From Bacillota bacterium (lineage in GTDB: Bacteria; Bacillota; Clostridia; DSM-8532), in contig JAEZTB010000042.1 of assembly GCA_023443745.1 (NCBI GenBank), positions 496,001-560,000 of the forward strand: a stretch of DNA of 64,000 bases, written 5' to 3'. The position numbers were made by a program, and so were the translations under genes. The notes under the pieces were generated by a model that saw only the letters and a program-made list of their open reading frames with translations, was not told where the DNA came from and did no database searches. Positions 25,101 through 33,707 of this stretch are shown one piece after another. Position 1 is the first letter of the stretch. Each line of letters opens with the position of its first letter.

Positions 25101-26033
25101 TCATTTTGTTAATTTTTCTACTAAATCCTGAAGAAGCCTATCTCGCTTAATATAATAAACATATCTGATAAAATGCCTGCTTTTATCAAACGCATATCTA
25201 TGGTCATACTCGGGAATGGGGCTGTGCTCCAGCCTGTCCTCCATAAAATCGCCGTCGAGGAGCCAGGCGACTGCGGTCACATCCCAAATCACTCTGGTCC
25301 AGGTGGTGCAGCCCCCTTCCTTTCCTGCTTCTGTTGTTCGTTCAACTAAATAATCACAAAGACTGTTTTTCCCACGAAGCCAATACTCCAGCTCCGGCCC
25401 GCTTATGGTAAACCCTGAGACTACGCCGAGGCATGGTAAAAGAACCAGCGGAACCCCGCATCCAAAGACAACCCGGGCACCAGCAATATCCTGATATAAA
25501 TTGAATTCCCGGTTATGGGGCCAGTCAAATGAGTGTCCACCCAACCAAATTAAGACGATTCGATTTTTGATTTCCGGATTGAGGAGCAATGCTGACGCAA
25601 CATTGGTAATGGCTCCAATGGCAATAACATACAGAGGGTGCTCTTCGCTGTAATTCATTGCGCGCGAAGCTAAATCCTCAGCAGCGTCTGAAATCACAGG
25701 TTCTGTCTCTGAGGGTAAATAAGATTGGGAGCCACGATAAGCACATTCCTTTAAATTATCCCGCCCCATAAGCGTCAAGATGTTCATAATTTCAAGGTAG
25801 CTTTTTTCCATCCCATCTGCTGGACTTTTTGATTTGCTATTGTGAAACGGAGCAGCATAAATGGCTTTAAGGTTTAATTTCTTATCCGATTTGATCAAAT
25901 AGGCAAGTGCAAACTGGTCATCAACTTCATTAAAAGTATCTGTGTCAATTACAACATCCACACATCCTGCCGGTTTGCGCAGACGTTTCAGTAAATGTTC
26001 GTTTGTAACCAGATTTAATTCTTTGTCACTCAA
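25101..26033 (-). CDS. Nucleoside hydrolase (IUNH family)
   Basis: N-ribosyl hydrolase of about 310 residues; it would split a nucleoside into base and ribose. The calcium-binding motif near the N-terminus is DTDTFNEVDDQFAL, a known variant of DTDPGxDDAxA. NREFNLYQDIAGARVVF and GGHSFDWPHNREFN supply the remaining ligands. TTG at 26033 with AGAGGT seven bases upstream is the best start; a GTG at 26042 overlaps that site. It is the first gene of the minus arm, with a consensus promoter and a perfect TGGAACGTTCCA operator about 75 bases upstream. No signal peptide is present, so the substrate is hydrolysed after uptake. Confidence 0.9.
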   Translation of the reverse strand: MSDKELNLVTNEHLLKRLRKPAGCVDVVIDTDTFNEVDDQFALAYLIKSDKKLNLKAIYAAPFHNSKSKSPADGMEKSYLEIMNILTLMGRDNLKECAYRGSQSYLPSETEPVISDAAEDLASRAMNYSEEHPLYVIAIGAITNVASALLLNPEIKNRIVLIWLGGHSFDWPHNREFNLYQDIAGARVVFGCGVPLVLLPCLGVVSGFTISGPELEYWLRGKNSLCDYLVERTTEAGKEGGCTTWTRVIWDVTAVAWLLDGDFMEDRLEHSPIPEYDHRYAFDKSRHFIRYVYYIKRDRLLQDLVEKLTK

Positions 26034-26106
26034 TTTAAGCACCTCTGAATCTTTCTTTCTTACTATTCATTTTAAAGAAACAGGGAAATGGCTTTTAAAA
26101 CTAATT

Positions 26107-26118
26107 TGGAACGTTCCA
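26107..26118. promoter_or_regulatory. LacI-type operator for the nucleoside hydrolase operon
   Basis: TGGAACGTTCCA is a perfect 12-base palindrome with a central CG, the shape of LacI/PurR-family operators. It begins five bases downstream of the -10 hexamer, covering the transcription start. An identical copy lies in the promoter of the opposite arm. Confidence 0.85.
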
Positions 26119-26123
26119 TGTTT

Positions 26124-26152
26124 ATTATGTTATGATAATGGGCATTTGTCAA
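26124..26152 (-). promoter_or_regulatory. Promoter of the nucleoside hydrolase/ABC/ribokinase operon
   Basis: Minus strand: TTGACA (26152-26147), 17 bases, CATAAT (26129-26124), with the operator immediately downstream. Confidence 0.8.
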
Positions 26153-26206
26153 CACCTTTTTTATGATTATACTGGCTAAATCAAGCCAATTAGCCGTTAT
26201 TATTAT

Positions 26207-26235
26207 TTGACAAAGTATTTATTAACCATTATAAT
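26207..26235 (+). promoter_or_regulatory. Consensus promoter of the LacI-type regulator gene
   Basis: TTGACA (26207-26212), exactly 17 bases, TATAAT (26230-26235): a perfect sigma-A promoter. A degenerate operator, TGGAACGGTTTA (26242-26253, 9 of 12 matches), follows the -10, suggesting weak autorepression. Confidence 0.85.
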
Positions 26236-26271
26236 AGCATTTGGAACGGTTTATTTAAGGAGGACGATATC

Positions 26272-27303
26272 GTGCGTGTAACGATTGTAGATATTGCAAA
26301 AGAAGCTGGTGTGTCCAAAAGCACAGTCTCTCTTGTCATTAATAATTCAGAAGACGTAAAGCTTTCAACGCGCTACAAGGTGCAACAAGCCATTGATAAA
26401 TTAGGATATGTCCCTAATTATGCCGCTCGCGAATTAACAACCAACAGATCCCATACATTAGGTATGATCTTTCTTACATCAAACCATCTGCAAAAGCCCC
26501 ATGCCTTTTCTTCCGTTTCCGAGACGCTGCTATATGATGTTAGTAACAGTATTTATAGTGCTTTAAAAGATACAAACTATACATTGCTTGTAGAACGTTT
26601 TTCGCTAACCGGCAATTCGGACTCCATGCCATACCTCATAAAATCTCGCAGATTGTGCGGTGTTTTTTTAATCGGCGGACTGTTCACAAGTGATTTTATA
26701 AACGAACTGCAAAAATATGATTTGCCCATTGTAATAATAGGACGTAAATATGAAGGGCTGGATTCGGTTTCTGTAGATGCAGAAGAGGTTGGCAACATGG
26801 GAATAACCTATTTGCTGAAGCAAAAATTCAAAAAGATTGCTTTTATAAACGGACCGGAAAGCAGTGTCAACTCTCAGGAAAAACTAGCCGGTGTAAAAAA
26901 AGCGCTTCATAGCTCAGGTCTATCCTCGGTTGAGGTTGAAACCATTTTTTCCTCCAGCTACAGTGGGCAGGAAGGCTATGAAGCTTTTAGTAAACTGTGG
27001 GACAGCGGCTTTCACCCTGATACAGTGTTTGGTGCCAGTGATGGTATTACAGCAGGAATCTTACGTTTTCTCTATAATCAAAATATACGTGTACCTGACG
27101 AAATTTCTGTTTTAGGCTATGAGGACTCTCTTTTGTCCGAATACTCTTCTCCGGCTTTAACCGTTGTGAATGCGCATAAGGAAATTATGGGGGAAGAGGC
27201 CTGTAAAATGATGATCAAGCGCATTAAAAAACCGCGCACTAAGACCATGGAGCTTATTATACCACCCTCTTTAATTATTCGTGATTCTGTTAGGTCCAAG
27301 TAA
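26272..27303 (+). CDS. LacI family transcriptional repressor
   Basis: Repressor of 343 residues from a GTG with AGGAGG eight bases upstream. The N-terminal helix-turn-helix and hinge are clear (VTIVDIAKEAGVSKSTVSLVINNSE, then YKVQQAIDKLGYVPNYAARELTTNRS). The rest is a periplasmic-binding-protein-like effector domain (EISVLGYEDSLLSEYSSPALTVV). It lies between two divergent metabolic arms, each with a perfect TGGAACGTTCCA palindrome in its promoter, plus a degenerate one in its own leader, so it very likely represses all three. The ligand is unknown; ribose, a nucleoside-derived sugar or a four- or five-carbon polyol are candidates from the enzymes controlled. Confidence 0.95.
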   Translation: MRVTIVDIAKEAGVSKSTVSLVINNSEDVKLSTRYKVQQAIDKLGYVPNYAARELTTNRSHTLGMIFLTSNHLQKPHAFSSVSETLLYDVSNSIYSALKDTNYTLLVERFSLTGNSDSMPYLIKSRRLCGVFLIGGLFTSDFINELQKYDLPIVIIGRKYEGLDSVSVDAEEVGNMGITYLLKQKFKKIAFINGPESSVNSQEKLAGVKKALHSSGLSSVEVETIFSSSYSGQEGYEAFSKLWDSGFHPDTVFGASDGITAGILRFLYNQNIRVPDEISVLGYEDSLLSEYSSPALTVVNAHKEIMGEEACKMMIKRIKKPRTKTMELIIPPSLIIRDSVRSK

Positions 27304-27334
27304 GGTGGCATTTCCAGTCAATGCTTGTTTTTTA

Positions 27335-27363
27335 TTGATTTTATTTGGAACGTTCCATATTAT
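27335..27363 (+). promoter_or_regulatory. Promoter of the FAD oxidoreductase operon
   Basis: TTGATT (27335-27340), 17 bases, TATTAT (27358-27363). The spacer is almost entirely filled by the repressor palindrome. Confidence 0.75.
27346..27357. promoter_or_regulatory. LacI-type operator inside the FAD oxidoreductase promoter
   Basis: Second perfect TGGAACGTTCCA palindrome, located between the -35 and -10 hexamers, so a bound repressor would exclude RNA polymerase. Confidence 0.85.
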
Positions 27364-27422
27364 AAGGTTTTCAGATAGTATAAATGATTTATTGATCTAT
27401 CACAGCGAAAGGAAAATTCATC

Positions 27423-28790
27423 ATGAAAATCAACTCATACAAATGTGATGTGGCAGTGGTCGGAGGAGGGCCCGCGGGCTTAACTGCTGCTCTTGCAGCA
27501 GCCCGTCAAGGTGCAAAGGTCATTCTTGCTGAACGGAATGGTTTTCTTGGAGGGAATGCAGCAACCGGTTTACCATTGCTCGGGTTTCTGGACAAGAGCG
27601 GAAATCAAGTCATCCGTGGAATTGCACAGGAAATAATCGACCGTCTTATCCAGCTAGATGCATCTTTTGGTCATAACCGTTGTCCTATGCACAATTCTGT
27701 AACAATTGTCCATCCGGATATTTTTAAGTATGTGGCTGTGGAAAAATGCCGGGAGGCTGGTGTGCAAGTACTCCTTCATTGTGAGCTGGCCTCTGTCAAT
27801 GTGACAAACCGTCAAATAGCGGGATTATCTCTCATTGGAAAGGGCAATCGGATAGACATTGAAACCAACATCATCATTGATGGCACCGGAGATGGAGATG
27901 CTGCTTACCTGGCAGGCTGCTCCTATGAAAAAGGAAATCCCGAAACCGGTCTCATGCAGCCGCCTACATTAATGTTTTCTTTAGGTGGTTTTAATGAAGA
28001 ACGTTTTTTTGAATATCTTAAAGCTCACCCGGAAGATTTACAACCTGCAGAGTCAATGCATGTCGCTAAAGGATATAATGTTGATTATTTCAAATCACAC
28101 CCCAGCTATGTCTTCCTTGGTCTATACAATTTGCTGAATCGCTTAAGAAAAGAAGGCAAGAATCCGCTTCAGCGCGATACTTTAATCTATATTAATTCAG
28201 TTAACCCCGGGCAAATTTATATTAACAGTACCCGAATTCACCATTTTGACGGCACCGATATTGAAAATCTTACATATGGCGAAGAAGAGGGTATTATTCA
28301 AATTATGAAGCTTGTTGATTTTCTCAGGCGCGAGGTTCCCGGCTTTGAGAACTGCAACATCTCTTCAATAAACCCTTTAATCGGTGTTCGCGAAACACGT
28401 CGTTTCTCAGGTATAAAACGTTTGACAGCTGAGTCTGTTATTGCAGGTTCTGTACCTTCCGACACCATAGCCCTCGGATCTTATAAGATTGATATTCACA
28501 GCGGATCAGATGCTTCAACAGAACTAATCGATTTAGAGAAAGCCTATGGCATCCCTTTAGGATGTCTTGTAAGTAATGAAATTGAAGGACTGCTATTAAG
28601 CGGGCGCTGCATATCCATGGACTCCAAGACACTCGCAAGTGTTCGAGTCATGCCCACCTGTATGGCTATCGGTGAGGCTGCAGGGATCTGCGCCGCATTT
28701 GCAGCCAAGGACAATAAATTGCCAAGTCAAATTTCATCCGAAGATGTGATTGCCCAACTGAAAAAGGACGGAGCAATTCTAAATGTTTGA
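27423..28790 (+). CDS. FAD-dependent oxidoreductase
   Basis: Flavoprotein of 455 residues in the FAD_oxidored (PF12831-like) group. The N-terminal dinucleotide-binding motif is CDVAVVGGGPAGLTAALAAARQGAKVILAE, followed by GFLGGNAATG, a pattern shared by this family. Further family blocks are DGTGDGDAAYLAGCSYE, the RETRRFSG segment and the C-terminal RVMPTCMAIGEAAGICAA. It is cytoplasmic, with no signal peptide. It is first gene of the plus arm of the LacI regulon, and its stop overlaps the leader of the dehydrogenase gene. Physiologically it may oxidise a polyol or sugar, but the substrate cannot be read from sequence. Confidence 0.88.
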   Translation: MKINSYKCDVAVVGGGPAGLTAALAAARQGAKVILAERNGFLGGNAATGLPLLGFLDKSGNQVIRGIAQEIIDRLIQLDASFGHNRCPMHNSVTIVHPDIFKYVAVEKCREAGVQVLLHCELASVNVTNRQIAGLSLIGKGNRIDIETNIIIDGTGDGDAAYLAGCSYEKGNPETGLMQPPTLMFSLGGFNEERFFEYLKAHPEDLQPAESMHVAKGYNVDYFKSHPSYVFLGLYNLLNRLRKEGKNPLQRDTLIYINSVNPGQIYINSTRIHHFDGTDIENLTYGEEEGIIQIMKLVDFLRREVPGFENCNISSINPLIGVRETRRFSGIKRLTAESVIAGSVPSDTIALGSYKIDIHSGSDASTELIDLEKAYGIPLGCLVSNEIEGLLLSGRCISMDSKTLASVRVMPTCMAIGEAAGICAAFAAKDNKLPSQISSEDVIAQLKKDGAILNV

Positions 28791-28825
28791 AAGAGCTTTA
28801 TAATAAATCCTTCAGGGAGGTTATA

Positions 28826-29905
28826 ATGATGAATAGCATTCCAAAAACAATGAAAGCCCTGGTTGCATATGGCCCCGGTGACTATAGACTTGAACTCAAT
28901 CATCCCACGCCCGAATGCGGTCCTGATGACATTGTCATTAAAACAGAAGGATGCGGTATTTGTGCGGGGGATCTTAAGTGCCAGCACGGAGCAACCATGT
29001 TCTGGGGGGATGAAACCCAGCCATCCTGGGTGAAGCCGCCTTTTATTCCAGGTCATGAGTTTTTAGGAATCATTGTTGAAATAGGCGAAAACGTTAAAAA
29101 CTTTAAAATAGGGGACCGCATTACTGCAGATCAGATTGTGCCCTGTGGTGAGTGCCGGTTCTGCAAAAACGGTCATTATTGGATGTGCCAACCCCATAAT
29201 ATTTTTGGTTTTCAGAAAGAAAACAACGGGGGTATGGCCGAATACGTTCGCTTCCCCATAACCTCTGTCATAAGTAAGGTGTCCAAATCCATGAAGCTTG
29301 AGGACGCACTGCTCATCGAGCCTTACGGGTGTTCAAAGCATGCAGTGGACAGAGCACAAATCGGCTGTGAGGATGTTGTGGTCATATCCGGTGCGGGTAC
29401 TCTAGGCCTTGGCATGATTACCTATGCAAGAATGAAGAATCCCAGGAAGCTTATTGTATTGGATATGCTTGAGAACCGTCTGGGAAAGGCATTGGAATTC
29501 GGTGCCGATCTGGCGATGAACCCAGGAAAAACTGATGTGGTCAAGGAAATACTCGAAATGACCGATGGCTATGGCTGCGATATTTACATTGAAGCCACAG
29601 GACATCCTTCCAGTGTTACACAGGGCCTGTCCATGATCAGAAAGCTTGGGCGGTTTGTGGAGTTCAGTGTATTTGGTGCGCCTACTACCGTAGACTGGTC
29701 CATCATCGGGGACCGTAAGGAATTGGACCTATTAGGTTCCCATTTAAGCCCCTATTGCTACCCGTTTGTCATCGAAAATATTGGAAACGGCAACCTTAAA
29801 ACATCTGGAGTCGTTTCCCGTTTCTTCCTTATCGAAAAATGGGAGGAAGCGTTTGAATACGCAACCGGAAAGCATGGTGACCTCAAGGTTGCCATCACCT
29901 TTTAG
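28826..29905 (+). CDS. Zinc-dependent polyol dehydrogenase (erythritol/L-threitol dehydrogenase-like)
   Basis: Medium-chain dehydrogenase of 359 residues. The catalytic zinc ligands are the Cys in EGCGICAGD and His in PGHEFLG; the structural zinc site is CGECRFCKNGHYWMC with four cysteines. The NAD-binding fold has ISGAGTLGLGMITYAR. The start ATG at 28826 follows GGGAGG. The GATMFWGDETQPSWVKPPFIPGHE region is one I associate with proteins annotated as erythritol/L-threitol dehydrogenases, a family label rather than proof. With the FGGY kinase 15 bases downstream it could make a ketose from a tetritol or pentitol that is then phosphorylated. Confidence 0.88.
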   Translation: MMNSIPKTMKALVAYGPGDYRLELNHPTPECGPDDIVIKTEGCGICAGDLKCQHGATMFWGDETQPSWVKPPFIPGHEFLGIIVEIGENVKNFKIGDRITADQIVPCGECRFCKNGHYWMCQPHNIFGFQKENNGGMAEYVRFPITSVISKVSKSMKLEDALLIEPYGCSKHAVDRAQIGCEDVVVISGAGTLGLGMITYARMKNPRKLIVLDMLENRLGKALEFGADLAMNPGKTDVVKEILEMTDGYGCDIYIEATGHPSSVTQGLSMIRKLGRFVEFSVFGAPTTVDWSIIGDRKELDLLGSHLSPYCYPFVIENIGNGNLKTSGVVSRFFLIEKWEEAFEYATGKHGDLKVAITF

Positions 29906-29920
29906 CTTGGAGGAATAAAG

Positions 29921-31462
29921 ATGGCTAATTATCTAATGGGTGCAGACATCGGCACCTCCGGCACCAAGACCATTATTATGGACACTACCGGCAAATTAAT
30001 TTCCTCTGATTTGCAGGAATATGATGTTCTCACTCCCAGAGCCTTATGGGCGGAGCAGTGGCCGGATATCTGGGTGGAGGCCCTTAAGCGATCTATGAAA
30101 AACGCCCGGGAAAAGGCCGGGGTAGATGCCGAGGACATCAAGGGCATCTGTATAAGCGGGCTGTACGGTGGCTCAGGAGTACCTGTTGATGAGGATATGA
30201 AGCCGGTCCGGCCCTGTCTGATATGGATGGACAGACGGGCCCATGAGCAGGAAAAATGGGTGCTAGAACATATTGGGGCCGACCGCCTTTACCAAATTAC
30301 CCATAATGGCACCGACCCCTACTACGGCTACACCAAAATCCTTTGGATCAAGGATAATGAGCCGGAAAACTGGGCAAAAACCAAAATGTTCCTTCCGCCT
30401 AACGCTTATGCTATTTACAAGCTGACAGGTGAAATTGCGGTGGATTACTCCTCGGCAGGGAATATCGGGGGCATTTTTGATGCTGAAAAACGTACATGGT
30501 CCCACGAAATGCTCGATGCAATGGGAATACCGCGAAGCATGGTGCCCGAGCAAATCGTGGAATCCAGCGATATTGTAGGGGGGCTAACCGCTGAGGCTGC
30601 CAAGGAAATGGGGCTTAAGGAAGGCACACCAGTATGCGCGGGGGGCGTGGACTGTGTTGTTGCAACCCTGGGACTAGGCGTATTTGAGCCCGGCTCTTAC
30701 GCAGCTGCGATAGGCACATCCATGTGCGCAGCTCTTGTCCATGACAAGCCCATTCATGCAAGCGGTCTGATAGAAATGCCCTATGTCAAGAACGCAAAGC
30801 GTCTTTCCTATTCCTTCGGCGGCAGCGCAACAGCCGGTGCTTTGATCAAATGGTTCCGTGACAACTTTGCACAGCTTGAGAAGTTGGAAGAAGAACAGGG
30901 TGGCAAAAACGCCTATGCAATTCTCGATAAGGCAGCTGAAAGTATCCCGGCGGGCAGCAACGGCCTGGTGCTACTCCCCTATTTTATGGGCGAACGCAGT
31001 CCAATCTGGGACACCCATGCCCGGGGAACTCTTTTCGGATTGTCATTGGCTCATACCAAGGCACATGTTTATCGGGCCTTTTTGGAGGCCGTTGCCTACT
31101 CCCTGCGTCATTCCATGGAAAGCACTAACACTGATCTTGGAGATTATATTCTGGTTGCCGGCGGTGTTGCAAAGTCCAAATTGTGGAGACAGATCATCGC
31201 AGATGTGACCGGTTATCCCATTGTTTGTCCCCTAAATGACGTGGAGGCCAATCTTGGTGATGTGATTCTTGCTGGCGTAGGAATCGGTCTTCTTTCCTGC
31301 GATGATGTGAAGAGCTGGCAGGTGATGGATGAAAAAGTCTTGCCTGACCCAAAAGCTCACGCGATCTACAATGAATACTATAAGCTGTATCATTCCATCT
31401 ATGAAAACCTTAAGACTGACATGAAAAAAATGTCCGATTTGAATATGGGCATCAATAGCTAA
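29921..31462 (+). CDS. FGGY family carbohydrate kinase (xylulokinase-like)
   Basis: Kinase of 513 residues, normal for FGGY enzymes. The N-terminal phosphate-1 motif is MGADIGTSGTKTIIMD, and the central CAGGVDCVVATLGLGV and C-terminal LVAGGVAKSKLWRQIIADVTGYPI blocks are typical of the actin-like fold. The ATG follows GGAGGAATAAAG. It is most like xylulokinase or related ketose kinases (erythrulose, ribulose or xylulose are options). It ends the plus arm of the LacI regulon and is followed by a terminator, consistent with a dehydrogenase-kinase pair converting a polyol to a ketose phosphate. Confidence 0.9.
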   Translation: MANYLMGADIGTSGTKTIIMDTTGKLISSDLQEYDVLTPRALWAEQWPDIWVEALKRSMKNAREKAGVDAEDIKGICISGLYGGSGVPVDEDMKPVRPCLIWMDRRAHEQEKWVLEHIGADRLYQITHNGTDPYYGYTKILWIKDNEPENWAKTKMFLPPNAYAIYKLTGEIAVDYSSAGNIGGIFDAEKRTWSHEMLDAMGIPRSMVPEQIVESSDIVGGLTAEAAKEMGLKEGTPVCAGGVDCVVATLGLGVFEPGSYAAAIGTSMCAALVHDKPIHASGLIEMPYVKNAKRLSYSFGGSATAGALIKWFRDNFAQLEKLEEEQGGKNAYAILDKAAESIPAGSNGLVLLPYFMGERSPIWDTHARGTLFGLSLAHTKAHVYRAFLEAVAYSLRHSMESTNTDLGDYILVAGGVAKSKLWRQIIADVTGYPIVCPLNDVEANLGDVILAGVGIGLLSCDDVKSWQVMDEKVLPDPKAHAIYNEYYKLYHSIYENLKTDMKKMSDLNMGINS

Positions 31463-31468
31463 AAGAGC

Positions 31469-31492
31469 GGCCTGATATAATCAGGCCTTTCT
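31469..31492 (+). terminator. Terminator after the FGGY kinase gene
   Basis: GGCCTGAT-ATA-ATCAGGCC, perfect 8-bp stem, followed by TTTCT; an outer GCGG/CCGC pairing may extend it. Confidence 0.75.
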
Positions 31493-31507
31493 CCGCTCCA
31501 GCCCATA

Positions 31508-31516
31508 TGCTATAAT
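31508..31516 (+). promoter_or_regulatory. Extended -10 promoter of the ArsC/Spx-like gene
   Basis: TGC-TATAAT lies 37 bases before the start codon; the -35 region (TTTCTC) overlaps the preceding terminator and is weak. Confidence 0.5.
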
Positions 31517-31552
31517 TAACCCGCAGTTTGAAAACAGCGAGGTAAGTGAAAT

Positions 31553-31951
31553 ATGATATTTGTTTGCTATCCTAAGTGTACGACGTGCCAAAAAGCTCAG
31601 AAATGGCTTGACTTGCAAGGCATTCAATATGAAATTCGTGACATCAAGAGCGATAACCCCTCCTATGACGAATTGAAAGCTTGGTTTTCAGCAAGCCGGA
31701 TGCCTTTGCGGAAGTTTTTTAATACAAGCGGCCTGCTGTACAAATCGCTGGGTTTGAAAGAAAAACTGCCGACTATGAGCGAGGAAGAACAGCTGAAATT
31801 GCTTGCGACGGACGGAATGCTTGTGAAGCGCCCGATACTTGTAAGTGATGCGTTTGTATTAGTTGGTTTTAAAGAAAACGAATGGTTGAATTGCGTTTCA
31901 TCATTATCATGTACCTCAGATAACAACAAAAAGGACTCGCCGAAAGGTTAG
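31553..31951 (+). CDS. ArsC/Spx family protein (arsenate reductase-like thioredoxin fold)
   Basis: The protein has 132 residues. The N-terminal Cys9-Thr-Thr-Cys12 in YPKCTTCQKAQKWL and the later LVKRPILV segment mark the ArsC/Spx/YffB family. Members are thiol-dependent reductases or RNA-polymerase-binding regulators. No arsenic resistance genes are adjacent, so true arsenate reduction is not favoured and a YffB-like role is equally possible. The ATG follows GAGGTAAGTGAA. Its last codons lie inside the terminator stem, so the coding sequence ends KKDSPKG within the hairpin. Confidence 0.88.
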   Translation: MIFVCYPKCTTCQKAQKWLDLQGIQYEIRDIKSDNPSYDELKAWFSASRMPLRKFFNTSGLLYKSLGLKEKLPTMSEEEQLKLLATDGMLVKRPILVSDAFVLVGFKENEWLNCVSSLSCTSDNNKKDSPKG

Positions 31952-31958
31952 TCCTTTT
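31928..31958 (+). terminator. Terminator overlapping the end of the ArsC/Spx-like gene
   Basis: AAAAAGGACT pairs with AGTCCTTTTT around a 10-base loop. The stop codon TAG is inside the descending arm, so the terminator is partly coding. Confidence 0.85.
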
Positions 31959-32108
31959 TAGTATGGAGATTCAACGGTGCAAAGTCACCCTTGCTCCAGA
32001 AAGTAAAGCCCCGTATATAAGTAAGTCCCCAAGAGTTTTTCGGCTACAATGTTTAACCGAAAGAGCATTCAGTGTATAATAAAATGAATATAAAAAAGAG
32101 GTTTATGA

Positions 32109-33473
32109 ATGAGTAATACTAAGAAAGCCTTTGTCCTTGGTATGGCCAGAAGCGGTTATGAGGCGGCAAAGCTACTGGCTGGCAAAGGTTATGACGTTAT
32201 TGTCAATGATGCAAAAACCGAACAAAACCCAGAACAAATGAAGGAGCTGCAATCACTGGGAGTCAGGGTCATTTTAGGGAGTCATCCCGAGGAACTCTTT
32301 GATAGTTCCTTTGAGATGCTGGTTAAAAATCCGGGTATTCCAAATAACCACAGGTACGTGGAAAAAGCGCGAGGATTCGGAGTACCTGTCATTAATGAGA
32401 TGGAGCTGGCCTACCGCTATTTCCCTTCAGGAATTACCATTATCGGAGTTACGGGAACCAATGGTAAAACAACCACCACAACCATCATTTATAAGTTTCT
32501 CAAGGAAGCCTCGAAAAGTGCCTACTTAATGGGTAATATCGGATTTCCGGTTTGCTCATTTATACCCATTCTAAAAGATAAAGATATTGCCGTTATGGAA
32601 GTATCGGACCATCAGTTGTGTAATGTGGCGGAATTCAAAACAAATATATCCGTTATGACTAATTTATCCGAGGCCCATATTGACTTTCACGGGTCCTATG
32701 AAAGATATAAAAATACGAAAAAAAGGATCTTCAATCATCATACGGAAAACGACATTGCGATTTTAAATCTGGATGACGAGGAAGTGCTTAGACTTGCCCA
32801 TGATATAAAATCCGCAAGAAGATATTTTAGCTCCCGATCAAAAAATGAAGCGGGCTGTTCAATAATCGACGGATATATCTGTTATTGCGCAAGCAACAAG
32901 GATCTGGGGAACCCGCCCGAAAAAATAATAGCATTGGATGAAATTAAGATCAAAGGAAGGCATAATTACGAGAATGCCATGGCTGCAATTGCTGCTGTTA
33001 AGGAATTGGGCGTGGATAACAGCATAATTGTGAAGGTCTTAAAAGATTTCGGCGGTGTCGAGCACAGAATGGAATATGTGAAAACCATTAATCATATTGA
33101 CTTTTATAATGATTCCAAATCCACCAACATCACTTCAACTCAAATAGCTCTGGCATCATTTGATAAACCGACGGTATTATTGATGGGCGGTTTGGACAGG
33201 GGACACAGCTTCGATGAGCTCAAGGATTACCTGAAAAATGTCAAACTGATTGTGGCTTATGGCGAAACAAAGGACAGAATTCGCGATTTCGCGACGGACT
33301 TGGGTCTTCCCTGTAAGGCTGTTGATACTTTGGAAGAAGCCACAACGGCAGCTTATGGCTCTTCGGGTCCGGGCTATGTGGTTCTTTTGAGCCCTGCATG
33401 CGCTTCATGGGATCAGTATGAGAATTTTGAGATTCGTGGAAACAAGTTCAAAGACTGTGTCAATAACTTGTAA
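32109..33473 (+). CDS. murD: UDP-N-acetylmuramoylalanine--D-glutamate ligase
   Basis: Mur ligase of 454 residues that adds D-glutamate to UDP-MurNAc-L-Ala in cytoplasmic peptidoglycan synthesis. The ATP loop GVTGTNGKTTTTT is at about residues 114-126. The N-terminal Rossmann domain (KKAFVLGMARSGYEAAKLLA) distinguishes MurD from MurC, E and F. NDSKSTNITSTQIALASF and LLMGGLDRGHSFDEL are MurD-specific C-terminal blocks. The ATG follows AAAGAGG. It is isolated from any dcw cluster, so it may be the only copy or a second one. murI, which makes its D-glutamate substrate, lies 15 kb away. Confidence 0.95.
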   Translation: MSNTKKAFVLGMARSGYEAAKLLAGKGYDVIVNDAKTEQNPEQMKELQSLGVRVILGSHPEELFDSSFEMLVKNPGIPNNHRYVEKARGFGVPVINEMELAYRYFPSGITIIGVTGTNGKTTTTTIIYKFLKEASKSAYLMGNIGFPVCSFIPILKDKDIAVMEVSDHQLCNVAEFKTNISVMTNLSEAHIDFHGSYERYKNTKKRIFNHHTENDIAILNLDDEEVLRLAHDIKSARRYFSSRSKNEAGCSIIDGYICYCASNKDLGNPPEKIIALDEIKIKGRHNYENAMAAIAAVKELGVDNSIIVKVLKDFGGVEHRMEYVKTINHIDFYNDSKSTNITSTQIALASFDKPTVLLMGGLDRGHSFDELKDYLKNVKLIVAYGETKDRIRDFATDLGLPCKAVDTLEEATTAAYGSSGPGYVVLLSPACASWDQYENFEIRGNKFKDCVNNL

Positions 33474-33516
33474 TAACATCGTTTAATTGGCAAAATCAAT
33501 CTGGAGAATGAATATG

Positions 33517-33563
33517 ACCGGCAGATCGAAAGCAATAGCATGCGGTGATCGGCCGGTTTTCTT
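33517..33563 (+). terminator. Terminator after murD
   Basis: ACCGG-CA-GATC pairs with GATC-GG-CCGGT around a long loop, followed by TTTTCTTG. Confidence 0.65.
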
Positions 33564-33634
33564 GTGAATACCACAAGGTTACCCAGTAAATGATGTCAGG
33601 TATCCCTTGAAATATTATATAACACATTTTTTTG

Positions 33635-33662
33635 TTGATATTTTGAAATATGGTGGTATATA
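33635..33662 (+). promoter_or_regulatory. Possible promoter of the 2-oxoacid oxidoreductase operon
   Basis: TTGATA, 16 bases, TATATA, about 45 bases upstream of the start codon. Confidence 0.4.
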
Positions 33663-33707
33663 TATGGATTGAGATAAATTCACAATATAAATTAAAGAGG
33701 TGATCTA

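Noticed and set aside
31553..31951. Calling the ArsC/Spx-like gene a true arsenate reductase
   Set aside because: The motif is shared by Spx and YffB proteins and no arsenic resistance genes are nearby.
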